13,752 nucleotides of DNA from CAKAHY01 sp041848045. GTDB taxonomy: Bacteria > Bacillota > Clostridia > Lachnospirales > Lachnospiraceae. Location of the stretch: assembly GCA_041848045.1 (NCBI GenBank), contig JBGZHY010000116.1, positions 1-13,752 of the forward strand, in the 5' to 3' direction. The translations under genes were made by a program, and so were the position numbers. The notes beneath the pieces were generated by a model, which did no database searches, was not told where the DNA came from, and saw only the letters and a program-made list of their open reading frames with translations. This document shows positions 1 to 5,928 of the stretch, in pieces; within the stretch, counting starts at the first letter, position 1, and every line of letters starts with the position of its first letter.

Positions 1-130
1 CAGCCCCCAAGATGAGATATCTCATCCGAAAGCAGTAAGAACCCTTAAAGACTATGAGGTAGATAGGGCCAAGGTGTAAGTACAGTAATGTATTAAGCTG
101 ATGATTACTAATAGGTCGAGGGTTTAACCA
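1..130 (+). rRNA. 23S ribosomal RNA, 3' end (partial)
   Basis: This is the last part of the large-subunit rRNA; its 5' side lies outside the window. The stretch at about 57-130 matches the conserved 3' end of bacterial 23S rRNA, including GGTGTAAGTACAGTAATGT, the ACTAATAGGTCGAGG segment and the terminal TTAACCA. The end at 130 is set by analogy with Bacillus-type 23S genes that end in TTAACCA, so it may be off by a few bases. The next recognisable gene is tRNA-Gly at 192; no 5S rRNA follows. Confidence 0.93.
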
Positions 131-191
131 AGAAGTCGTTTAGGAAGTGTTTGTTGTTTGATGTGTGGTTTTCAGGGTATGATATTGATAT

Positions 192-264
<73 letters not shown>

Positions 265-276
265 CTTTTTTGTTTG

Positions 277-314
277 AGCGGAAACCTTATCATCGTAAGG
301 TTTCCGCTATTTTT
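277..314 (+). terminator. Rho-independent terminator of the rRNA-tRNA unit
   Basis: A perfect 13-bp inverted repeat (277-289 with 296-308, loop TCATCG) is followed by ATTTTT. A separate T6 run sits just before it, right after the tRNA. The lack of a T-rich tail on the other strand suggests it acts in the + direction. The proC ribosome binding site begins about 12 bases later. Confidence 0.85.
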
Positions 315-337
315 ATAAGCGGAATGGAGTGAAGAGA

Positions 338-1132
338 ATGGCAAAAATTGTATTTATCGGGATGGGGAATATGGGACAGGCTATGCTAAAGGGCTTATTG
401 TCACTGTATAGGAAAGAGGATTTGGCATTTACGGAAACGGACAGGCAGAAGGCGCTTTCCATTTGTGAAAGTACGGGGGTTGCCTTTGTGCCGGACAGCA
501 GAAGCCTGATAAAAGGTGCGGATTATATCATTTGCGCAGTAAAGCCTCAGGTTTATGAAAGCATTTATAAGAATTTGGAGGGATGGCTGGAGGAGAGGCA
601 AATTTTTATCAGCATTGCTCCGGGGATTAGCATAGAAAGTATCAAAGCTCGTTTAAAGGGAGTAAGGGTGCTGCGTGCCATGCCGAATACCCCTGCTTTG
701 GTATTGGAGGGAATGACGGCGCTTGCTTACACGGATTTTTTGAGTCGAGAGGAAGAAGAGGAAGTAGCTGCTTTATTTTCGGCTTTTGGGCGATATCAAC
801 GAGTGGAAGAAAAATATATGGATGCGGTAGTCTGTATCTCCGGTTCGACGCCTGCTTATATGTATGCTTTTGCGGAAGCCATTGCAGATACGGGCTTGAA
901 GCTTGGTTTGACCAAGGAAGATGCCCTTCTGATGGTTGCACAGACGATGCTGGGAAGTGCAAAGATGCTCTTGGAAACGGGAGAACATCCCTCCGTTTTA
1001 AAAGACAGAGTCTGTTCGCCGGGAGGAACCACCATTGCCGCTTTGTTGGCTTTGGAGGAGCACGGCTTTAACAAGGCAGTGCAAAAAGCCGGAGAGGCAT
1101 GCTATCAGCGCTGTTTGGAATTAAAAAAATAA
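338..1132 (+). CDS. proC: Pyrroline-5-carboxylate reductase
   Basis: ProC catalyses the last step of proline synthesis, reducing pyrroline-5-carboxylate to proline with NAD(P)H in the cytoplasm. The 264-residue product has the usual family length. It opens with the dinucleotide-binding motif GMGNMG (8-13) and continues with AVKPQ (67-71), MPNTPA (115-120), SGSTPAYMYAFAEA (168-181) and the family signature around DRVCSPGGTTIAALLALE (223-240). The ATG at 338 is chosen because GGAG at 326-329 lies 8 bases upstream. An in-frame GTG at 329 would overlap that site. The gene begins only 24 bases after the terminator tail at 314, so its promoter is not obvious; it may depend on read-through from the rRNA unit or on a promoter inside it. 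The Nudix gene follows after 26 bases and is probably in the same transcript. Confidence 0.95.
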   Translation: MAKIVFIGMGNMGQAMLKGLLSLYRKEDLAFTETDRQKALSICESTGVAFVPDSRSLIKGADYIICAVKPQVYESIYKNLEGWLEERQIFISIAPGISIESIKARLKGVRVLRAMPNTPALVLEGMTALAYTDFLSREEEEEVAALFSAFGRYQRVEEKYMDAVVCISGSTPAYMYAFAEAIADTGLKLGLTKEDALLMVAQTMLGSAKMLLETGEHPSVLKDRVCSPGGTTIAALLALEEHGFNKAVQKAGEACYQRCLELKK

Positions 1133-1158
1133 ATCGTGCAAAGGATGGAGAAGATTTT

Positions 1159-1716
1159 ATGGGAAATCAGGATATGCAGACGCCGATCAGGCGATTGAAA
1201 AGAGAGTTGGCGTACGAGGGAACCATCTTAAAGGTATATAAGGATTATATTGAGGCGAACGGACATCATGCGGTATGGGATTTTATTCATCATGACGGTG
1301 CGGCTGCCGTGGTGGCGGTGGCAGATGACGGAAAGCTGATTATGGTCAGACAGTATAGAAATGCCTTGGATCGTTTCACCTTGGAAATACCTGCGGGTAA
1401 GGTGGATAATATCGAAGAACCGAGGGTTTTATGTGCTTTTCGTGAGCTGGAAGAAGAAATCGGGATGAAAGTGGATAAACCGGAGGACTTGGAATTTTTG
1501 CTTCGTATAGATACAACAGTAGCTTTCTGCAATGAAGAAATAGATATTTTTGTAGCAAAAAACCTGAAGCCCGGCAGGCAGCATTTGGATACGGACGAAT
1601 ATATCCGTGTGGAATATTGGGAAATCAAGGATTTATTGGACTTGATTTATAAAGGTGAAATTAGGGACGGAAAAACGGTTTCCGCTATTTTAGCCTATTA
1701 TGCAAAGTATTGTTAA
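1159..1716 (+). CDS. nudF: Nudix hydrolase, ADP-ribose pyrophosphatase type
   Basis: This 185-residue protein resembles NudF-type ADP-ribose pyrophosphatases, which split ADP-ribose to AMP and ribose-5-phosphate using Mg2+ in the cytoplasm. The LEIPAGK stretch just before and into the Nudix box (75-81) is typical of ADPRases. The box spans residues 80-103 and ends with RELEEEIGM, so the metal-binding glutamates are present. It is one residue longer than the canonical 23 (GX5EX7REUXEEXGU) between the glycine and the REL segment. The start at 1159 has GGAG at 1147-1150 with 8-base spacing. The open frame extends up to an ATG at 1099 inside proC, but that start has no good ribosome binding site. 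Substrate is inferred from family likeness. Confidence 0.88.
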   Translation: MGNQDMQTPIRRLKRELAYEGTILKVYKDYIEANGHHAVWDFIHHDGAAAVVAVADDGKLIMVRQYRNALDRFTLEIPAGKVDNIEEPRVLCAFRELEEEIGMKVDKPEDLEFLLRIDTTVAFCNEEIDIFVAKNLKPGRQHLDTDEYIRVEYWEIKDLLDLIYKGEIRDGKTVSAILAYYAKYC

Positions 1717-1720
1717 AAAT

Positions 1721-1746
1721 AAAGCGGACTTTTCTGAGTCCGCTTT
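1721..1746. terminator. Bidirectional terminator between convergent genes
   Basis: A perfect 10-bp stem (1721-1730 with 1737-1746, loop TTTCTG) lies between the Nudix stop codon and the stop of the - strand gene. Read on the + strand it is followed by a mixed T-rich stretch (TTTGTCCTTTA). Read on the - strand it is followed by TTTATTTTTAA, a better tail. It probably serves both units. Confidence 0.8.
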
Positions 1747-1751
1747 GTCCT

Positions 1752-2124
1752 TTATAGAAGCTGTTTGGACGAGTCCACGCTAATTTCCAGTACCCTTTTT
1801 AGGAAAGGAAATTTGGCTTTCATCTCGTCAAAATACTCGCCGCCCTCCAAAAACTTTGATCTTCCTTCGATACGGAAGCCGGTTCCTTGATATCCGTTGA
1901 AGCCTTCAACCTCTCTTGCAGCCAGAGTCAGAATTACTTTGTTGTTTGTTTGTACATCTTTTTCTGTGGAAGTCATGCCCGCTGCCGGAATCAGGATTTT
2001 ATCTTCTCCTTTAATGACCAGGTATGAGTTCCAGGTGCAATACGTGGGGCTCATCCTCACCCCAGGATGTAATGGATACAGCACCTTCGTATTTCAATAC
2101 TTCAAAAAATTTCTCTGTAAGCAT
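1752..2124 (-). pseudogene. FMN-binding split-barrel (pyridoxamine 5'-phosphate oxidase-like) protein, frameshifted
   Basis: The intact gene would encode a protein of about 124 residues of the pyridoxamine-phosphate-oxidase-like split-barrel family, small FMN-binding proteins of mostly unknown substrate. The reading frame is split. From the ATG at 2124, preceded by a strong AAGGAGGAG site, the first 28 residues read MLTEKFFEVLKYEG... to EDEPHV. The rest of the domain (CTWNSYLVIKGEDK... to the stop at 1752) is in another frame. One extra base at 2040 separates the last good codon (2043-2041) from the first codon of the second frame (2039-2037), so the lesion is a +1 insertion or a 2-base deletion. 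Left in the first frame, translation would end about ten codons later. An open frame of 110 codons beginning at 2084 carries the C-terminal part, but its first 15 residues are out of frame with the family. No homopolymer is present at the break. It may be a true pseudogene or a sequence error. It lies downstream of the HAD gene on the same strand. Confidence 0.8.
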
Positions 2125-2126
2125 AT

Positions 2127-2136
2127 ACTCCTCCTT
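2127..2136 (-). promoter_or_regulatory. Strong ribosome binding site of the frameshifted split-barrel gene
   Basis: On the - strand AAGGAGGAG lies just upstream of the ATG at 2124-2122. It fixes the original start of the split-barrel gene and shows that the N-terminal piece, not the ATG at 2084, is where ribosomes load. Confidence 0.8.
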
Positions 2137-2169
2137 AAAAATTTGATTTCCTAATGATTTGATGCCGCA

Positions 2170-3018
2170 TTAAACGCTTAAATTGTCTATAAACTCCTTA
2201 TGTAAGGCAGCATTATATTCCTCGTTGTAGCTGCCGTTTAAGAAGCGTTCCATGGCTGCAGGAAACTTTTTCCAGCTTTCCACTTCCTGTCCGACCAGAA
2301 TAGGATAAAAAGAAACCCGGTTTTTATCTGCCGCCTTCATATCCCCCGGAGCATCGCCGATCATCAGAACTTTATCTTTTTGATAACCCTTTTCCAGGAG
2401 TCTTTGAATAATGCTTTCCTTTGTACCGGCATCCTGAGCAAGCATGATATCCACGTAATCAATCAGACCGTAGCGTCCCCATTCGTCTTTTAAGGCGGCA
2501 GGGCTTGCGGAGGATACAATGGCAATATCGCAGCTTTCATAAAACGTTTTCAGATAGGCATCAACGCCCTCGAAAGGCTTCAGCTCCTCCGGTGCCAAAG
2601 CGGCAATCGTTTTGTTGACAGCCAGCGACCAATTCAGGGCTTTTTGCAGACCGATATTCGGATTGGCTTCCAAGGCTTTCTGCAGGGAAGGTAAAGAAAA
2701 TTCACGTGTATTGAGCACCCACTCCCGATAGGACTCAAGCCCCTCTACCGGGCGGTATTTTTCGTGAATTTCCTGCAGGATAAGATGCAGGCCTTTGTAG
2801 CGGTTTAAACCTCTGTCCATGGAGTAAAGATTGATGACATTCCATCGCTCCAGAATTTCATCCCGAAATTCTTCCAATTCCCACTCGTCGATGACGCAGG
2901 GACCGAAGCCTTTGATATGCTTCACATTCATTGTGTCCATCACACATCCGTCGGAATCCACACAGAGCAGAAACTCTTTCTTCTTTCTGAAATCCTCAAT
3001 ACACATCTCTCTTTGCAT
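2170..3018 (-). CDS. HAD-superfamily hydrolase
   Basis: A 282-residue cytoplasmic protein with all the haloacid-dehalogenase-type phosphatase motifs. Motif I is D21-S-D23-G (nucleophile and acid/base aspartates), motif II is the serine pair in IVSSAS (167-172), motif III is K200 in GTKES, and motif IV is GDAPGD (221-226) with D222 and D226. A long helical insertion (about 30-150) between motifs I and II forms the cap (C1 type), which sets substrate choice. The substrate cannot be told from the sequence; a small phosphorylated metabolite is likely. The start at 3018 has GGGGAG 6 bases upstream on the - strand. The split-barrel pseudogene begins 45 bases after its stop with no terminator between, so the two were probably one transcript. 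Confidence 0.85.
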   Translation of the reverse strand: MQREMCIEDFRKKKEFLLCVDSDGCVMDTMNVKHIKGFGPCVIDEWELEEFRDEILERWNVINLYSMDRGLNRYKGLHLILQEIHEKYRPVEGLESYREWVLNTREFSLPSLQKALEANPNIGLQKALNWSLAVNKTIAALAPEELKPFEGVDAYLKTFYESCDIAIVSSASPAALKDEWGRYGLIDYVDIMLAQDAGTKESIIQRLLEKGYQKDKVLMIGDAPGDMKAADKNRVSFYPILVGQEVESWKKFPAAMERFLNGSYNEEYNAALHKEFIDNLSV

Positions 3019-3081
3019 AATAAACTCCCCTTCTTATATCTTGTTTTTGTATATTTTATTGAAAAATATCGGATATGCTAT

Positions 3082-3110
3082 ATCATAACATATCACATTT
3101 TATAGTACAA
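3082..3110 (-). promoter_or_regulatory. Candidate promoter for the HAD hydrolase unit
   Basis: On the - strand, TTGTAC (3110-3105) and TATGAT (3087-3082) are separated by 17 bases, and a TG one base upstream of the -10 makes it an extended -10. The predicted start near 3075 leaves about 57 bases of leader. The -35 is weak (3 of 6) and this AT-rich stretch offers other weak candidates. Confidence 0.45.
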
Positions 3111-3184
3111 TACTTTTACCCTCTCGGGACTTGTTTTAAACATTTTGTAAAAAAAGAAATTTTAAGAAAAATCTTTAAAAATAA

Positions 3185-3215
3185 ATGACAACAATTTTGC
3201 AATTTGCGTTATAAT
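3185..3215 (+). promoter_or_regulatory. Candidate promoter for the small membrane protein-folA unit
   Basis: A perfect TATAAT at 3210-3215 is preceded by ATGACA at 3185-3190 (5 of 6 to TTGACA), with a long spacer of 19 bases. Transcription would start near 3222, about 30 bases before the first start codon. Together with the - strand candidate this makes 3019-3251 a divergent promoter region. I see no other feature in it. Confidence 0.55.
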
Positions 3216-3251
3216 AGTGGAGGTAAGAATTACTTTTAGGGGGGAGTTGTT

Positions 3252-3467
3252 ATGGAGGAAAAGAAAAAAGACGGGAAGACTCTATGGCGCCGGATAATCA
3301 TTACAGTATGTCTGATTATTGTAGTGACATTCAGCTATTGGTTTTTCTTTGTGCCGGTTGTGGTCATCAATAAGGGGGATTATATTATTGCGCGCTGGAC
3401 AAGCTATGATATTATACTGGCACCCCTGCTCGGCAACCTGCTGTCTGCTCTGCAGGCCATATTTTGA
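3252..3467 (+). CDS. Small membrane protein of unknown function
   Basis: A 71-residue protein that I do not recognise. The start ATG follows a strong GGGGGGAG site at 3239-3246 with 5-base spacing. Residues 1-14 are very basic (EEKKKDGKTLWRR). Residues about 15-38 form one long hydrophobic segment rich in I, V and F, so by the positive-inside rule the N terminus probably stays in the cytoplasm. A short soluble part (INKGDYIIARW) follows, then a second weaker hydrophobic stretch (54-71) that may lie on or in the membrane. The strong ribosome binding site, the promoter and the 30-base gap to folA argue that it is a real gene in a shared transcript. Confidence 0.7.
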   Translation: MEEKKKDGKTLWRRIIITVCLIIVVTFSYWFFFVPVVVINKGDYIIARWTSYDIILAPLLGNLLSALQAIF

Positions 3468-3497
3468 AAATTACATTGTATAATGGAGGTAAAATAA

Positions 3498-4004
3498 ATG
3501 AAAAACATAGCAATGATTGCGGCGGTAACCAGCCAGGAAAGGGCCATCGGAAAGGAGAACGGACTTTTATTCCATATTCCGGAAGATTTGGCGTACTTTA
3601 AGGAGGTCACACAGGGACATACCCTCGTTATGGGGTATCAGACTTACATGAGTTTGCCGAAGCGGCCTTTGCCGGGCAGAAAGAATATCGTGCTTTCCAA
3701 GAACCACACGGAGGCAGAGGGAGGACAGATTTTAAGCAGTGTGGAGGCTGTTCTGGATTATGCAAGGGAGCATGCGGATGAAAAGATTTTTATTTGCGGC
3801 GGTGCCAGTCTGTATGAGCAGTTTATGGAGCATGCGGATAATTTGTATATTACCTGGATTGATAAGGAAGAAGAGGGGGCAGATCGCTTTTTTCCGCCGG
3901 TGCGTGAGGACGAATGGGATCCGAAGACCATACGCAAAGGTTCCGAAACGGAAGAGTGCGGCATACATTATATTTTTGCCGTGTATGAGCGGGAAAAGAA
4001 GTAG
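3498..4004 (+). CDS. folA: Dihydrofolate reductase
   Basis: The enzyme reduces dihydrofolate to tetrahydrofolate with NADPH, supplying one-carbon carriers for thymidylate, purines and methionine; it is the target of trimethoprim. The 168-residue length is normal. Visible family features are IAAV (7-10), IGKENGL (17-23), the catalytic acid D30 in PEDLAYFK (E. coli D27), PLPGRKN (58-64) whose R61 should bind the glutamate tail of folate, and GGASLYEQF (101-109). Two positions are unusual: E. coli W22 is replaced by F25, and the NADPH-contacting R44 in MGR is replaced by Y47 (MGYQT). The ATG has GGAGGT 7 bases upstream. No thymidylate synthase gene is in the window. Confidence 0.95.
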   Translation: MKNIAMIAAVTSQERAIGKENGLLFHIPEDLAYFKEVTQGHTLVMGYQTYMSLPKRPLPGRKNIVLSKNHTEAEGGQILSSVEAVLDYAREHADEKIFICGGASLYEQFMEHADNLYITWIDKEEEGADRFFPPVREDEWDPKTIRKGSETEECGIHYIFAVYEREKK

Positions 4005-4044
4005 AGAAAAGATATTCCGGAATGTGGAAGTATCACAGAATATA

Positions 4045-4053
4045 TGCTATACT
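4045..4053 (+). promoter_or_regulatory. Candidate extended -10 promoter for the PNP gene
   Basis: TGCTATACT is an extended -10 element (TG, one base, then TATACT) with a start predicted near 4060, 28 bases before the PNP start codon. A matching -35 is not clear (TGGAAG at 4025-4030, 3 of 6), as is common for extended -10 promoters. No convincing terminator follows folA, so read-through from folA is also possible. Confidence 0.45.
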
Positions 4054-4087
4054 GTCCCTGCGATGAATTTGACGGAGGCTTGAGAAG

Positions 4088-4918
4088 ATGAACAGTTATG
4101 AAAAGTTGCAGGCATGCCTGGGGAGCATTCGGTCGAAGACCGATTTTGTACCGAAGGTGGCATTGATTCTGGGTTCCGGTTTAGGTGATTTTGCGGAAAC
4201 CATAGATAAAGAGTGTGTGGTCAATTATTCCGAAATAGAAGGCTTTCCCGTTTCGACGGTTGCAGGGCATAAGGGGCGATTTATTTTCGGGAAATTAAAG
4301 GGTGTAAATATCGTTGCCATGCAGGGCAGGGTACATTTTTATGAAGGCTATGCCATGTCCGATGTGGTGCTGCCGACTCGCCTGATGCGCCTTTTGGGAG
4401 CGGAGATATTGTTTCTGACCAATGCCGCCGGCGGTGTCAATACCACATTTCAGGCAGGCGATTTTATGCTGATTGAGGATCAGATTGCCAATTTTGTGCC
4501 TTCTCCTTTAATCGGAACCAATTTTGAGGAATTGGGTCTGCGCTTCCCGGATATGTCCGAAATATATGATAAAGCTTTGTGCGCAAAGATTCAGGAGGTG
4601 GCGGCGGAGCTGTCCATAGACTTGAAAAAGGGCGTATATGTACAGTTGAGCGGACCTAATTTTGAAACACCGGCGGAGATTCGGATGTGCAGAAGCTTCG
4701 GCGCAGATGCGGTAGGCATGAGTACCGCCTGCGAAGCGATTGCGGCAAGGCATATGGGTATGCGGGTGTGCGGTATTTCCTGCATTTCCAATATGGCGGC
4801 AGGCATCAGCAAGGAGCAGCTTAGCCATGAAGAGGTGGCGGAAACCACGAGCAGAGTAGGCAGGCAGTTTGCTGCTTTGTTGACGCAGAGCATCGCCCGT
4901 ATGGGAGGAGAGGCTTAA
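4088..4918 (+). CDS. punA: Purine nucleoside phosphorylase, trimeric type
   Basis: The enzyme splits purine (deoxy)nucleosides with phosphate into free base and (deoxy)ribose-1-phosphate in the cytoplasm. The 276-residue length fits the homotrimeric class. Phosphate-site motifs are LGSGLG (28-33, S30), H61 and GRVHFYEGY (80-88); NAAGG is at 112-116. The base site has E193 in GPNFETPAE, M211 in GMSTACEAIAARH and N235 in CISNMAAG. In human PNP the matching Glu and Asn select 6-oxopurines, whereas MTA phosphorylases carry Asp at the Asn position, so inosine and guanosine are the likely substrates and adenosine a poor one. GAGAAG lies near the start ATG. The stop overlaps the next start (TAATG). 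Its place ahead of a nucleoside transporter supports a role in salvage. Confidence 0.93.
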   Translation: MNSYEKLQACLGSIRSKTDFVPKVALILGSGLGDFAETIDKECVVNYSEIEGFPVSTVAGHKGRFIFGKLKGVNIVAMQGRVHFYEGYAMSDVVLPTRLMRLLGAEILFLTNAAGGVNTTFQAGDFMLIEDQIANFVPSPLIGTNFEELGLRFPDMSEIYDKALCAKIQEVAAELSIDLKKGVYVQLSGPNFETPAEIRMCRSFGADAVGMSTACEAIAARHMGMRVCGISCISNMAAGISKEQLSHEEVAETTSRVGRQFAALLTQSIARMGGEA

Positions 4919-5850
4919 TGGAGGCTTTGGTATTCGACAAAACGCTTTCCTATCGGACAGATTATGAAAAGCCGAAGCCGCAAAAGGGCGAGAGCCTGGT
5001 TCGGGTTTTGCTGGCGGCTATTTGCAATACGGACAGGGAGATATTAAAAGGATACAGACCCGATTTTAAGGCTGTGCTGGGACATGAGTTTGTCGGCATA
5101 GTGGAGGAGTCCGAGGACAAGAGCCTGCTCGGCAGGCGTGTGGTTGCGGAGCTGAATGCAGGCTGCAAAAGCTGTCTGTACTGTAAATCCGGCAGGGAGA
5201 AGCATTGCATTTCCCGGAGAGTATTGGGCATTCATCACAAGGACGGTGCCTTTGCGGAATATATTACCGTAGATAGCTCTTTGCTGCATGTGGTTCCGGA
5301 GGAACTGGACAGCAGGCAGGCCATATTTTGTGAACCTTTGGCGGCGGCTCTGGAGATTGTAGAGCAGTACCATTTGCCTCCCTCCGAAGAGGTAGCTCTG
5401 ATTGGGGACGGCAGGCTGGCTTTTATGATTGCTCAGGTTTTGGCCTTGCATGGTATAAGACTTTGTGTGTTCGGGCATCATCCCCACAAATTGGATTTGT
5501 TCAAGGCTTTCGGTCGAACCTTTATACAGCCGGAAGGAACTTATGAAACGGTGATTGAGGCAAGCGGATCCAAGGAGGCGCTGAAAATGGCGCTGGCACT
5601 TACCAGAAGCAGGGGACGCTTGATTATCAAGAGTACCTATGCGGGTACCGCCGACATAGACATGAGCGAAGTGGTGGTACGGGAACTGCAGATATGCGGC
5701 AGTCGTTGCGGTCCTTTTGAACCGGCTCTGCAGCTTTTGGAAAAGGGGCGTATTCGCTTCCCGGATATTGATTTGTATGCTCTACGGGATTACGAAAAAG
5801 CTTTTGCCTCTCGTGCGTTTAAATCCGGCTTCACCTTCGGCGCAATATAG
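4918..5850 (+). CDS. Zinc-dependent MDR (alcohol dehydrogenase-like) oxidoreductase
   Basis: A 310-residue medium-chain dehydrogenase/reductase, somewhat short for the family (usually 330-350). Catalytic zinc ligands are C36 (CNTD), H56-E57 (GHE) and probably E139. The structural zinc site has the full set C83, C86, C89 and C97. The Rossmann motif is GDGRLA in VALIGDGRLA, and the expected acidic residue after strand beta-2 is missing (VFGHHPHK), which hints at NADP(H) rather than NAD(H). The substrate is unknown; polyol, sugar alcohol and threonine-type enzymes share this fold. The ATG overlaps the PNP stop codon (TAATG) and uses GGAGGAG at 4904-4910 inside the PNP gene, so the two are translationally coupled. 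This suggests, but does not prove, a substrate related to nucleoside breakdown. Confidence 0.85.
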   Translation: MEALVFDKTLSYRTDYEKPKPQKGESLVRVLLAAICNTDREILKGYRPDFKAVLGHEFVGIVEESEDKSLLGRRVVAELNAGCKSCLYCKSGREKHCISRRVLGIHHKDGAFAEYITVDSSLLHVVPEELDSRQAIFCEPLAAALEIVEQYHLPPSEEVALIGDGRLAFMIAQVLALHGIRLCVFGHHPHKLDLFKAFGRTFIQPEGTYETVIEASGSKEALKMALALTRSRGRLIIKSTYAGTADIDMSEVVVRELQICGSRCGPFEPALQLLEKGRIRFPDIDLYALRDYEKAFASRAFKSGFTFGAI

Positions 5851-5857
5851 GTAATCA

Positions 5858-5877
5858 CTTAAATCTCCGGATTTAAG
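5858..5877. repeat. Perfect palindrome upstream of the transporter operon
   Basis: CTTAAATC and GATTTAAG (8 bp each) flank TCCG. The hairpin lacks a U-run (followed by CGTATTATATA), so it is a poor terminator. It lies 51 bases upstream of the lipoprotein start and just before the -10-like TATTAT (5880-5885), so it could be an operator. No second copy was noticed elsewhere in the window. Confidence 0.5.
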
Positions 5878-5928
5878 CGTATTATATAAAAGTGTATATG
5901 GACATTATTCTTAAAGGAGGAATGTAAA

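Noticed and set aside
1099..1158. Upstream ATG that would extend the Nudix protein by 20 residues into proC
   Set aside because: No ribosome site precedes it, the extra residues are not family-like, and the ATG at 1159 has a well-spaced GGAG.
1668..1684. Small hairpin CGGAAA/TTTCCG followed by CTATTTTA, sharing 15 of 16 bases with the terminator arm at 299-314
   Set aside because: It lies inside the Nudix coding region, has only six pairs, and is probably a chance match. The real terminator is at 1721.
3464..3484. TTGAAA and TATAAT just before folA, looking like a promoter
   Set aside because: The spacer is only 9 bases, and a start near 3491 would lie past the folA ribosome binding site. 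folA is more likely read from the promoter at 3210.
4014..4023. ATTCCGGAAT palindrome after folA
   Set aside because: It is a 10-base perfect palindrome with no loop and no T run, too short to call a terminator or operator with confidence.
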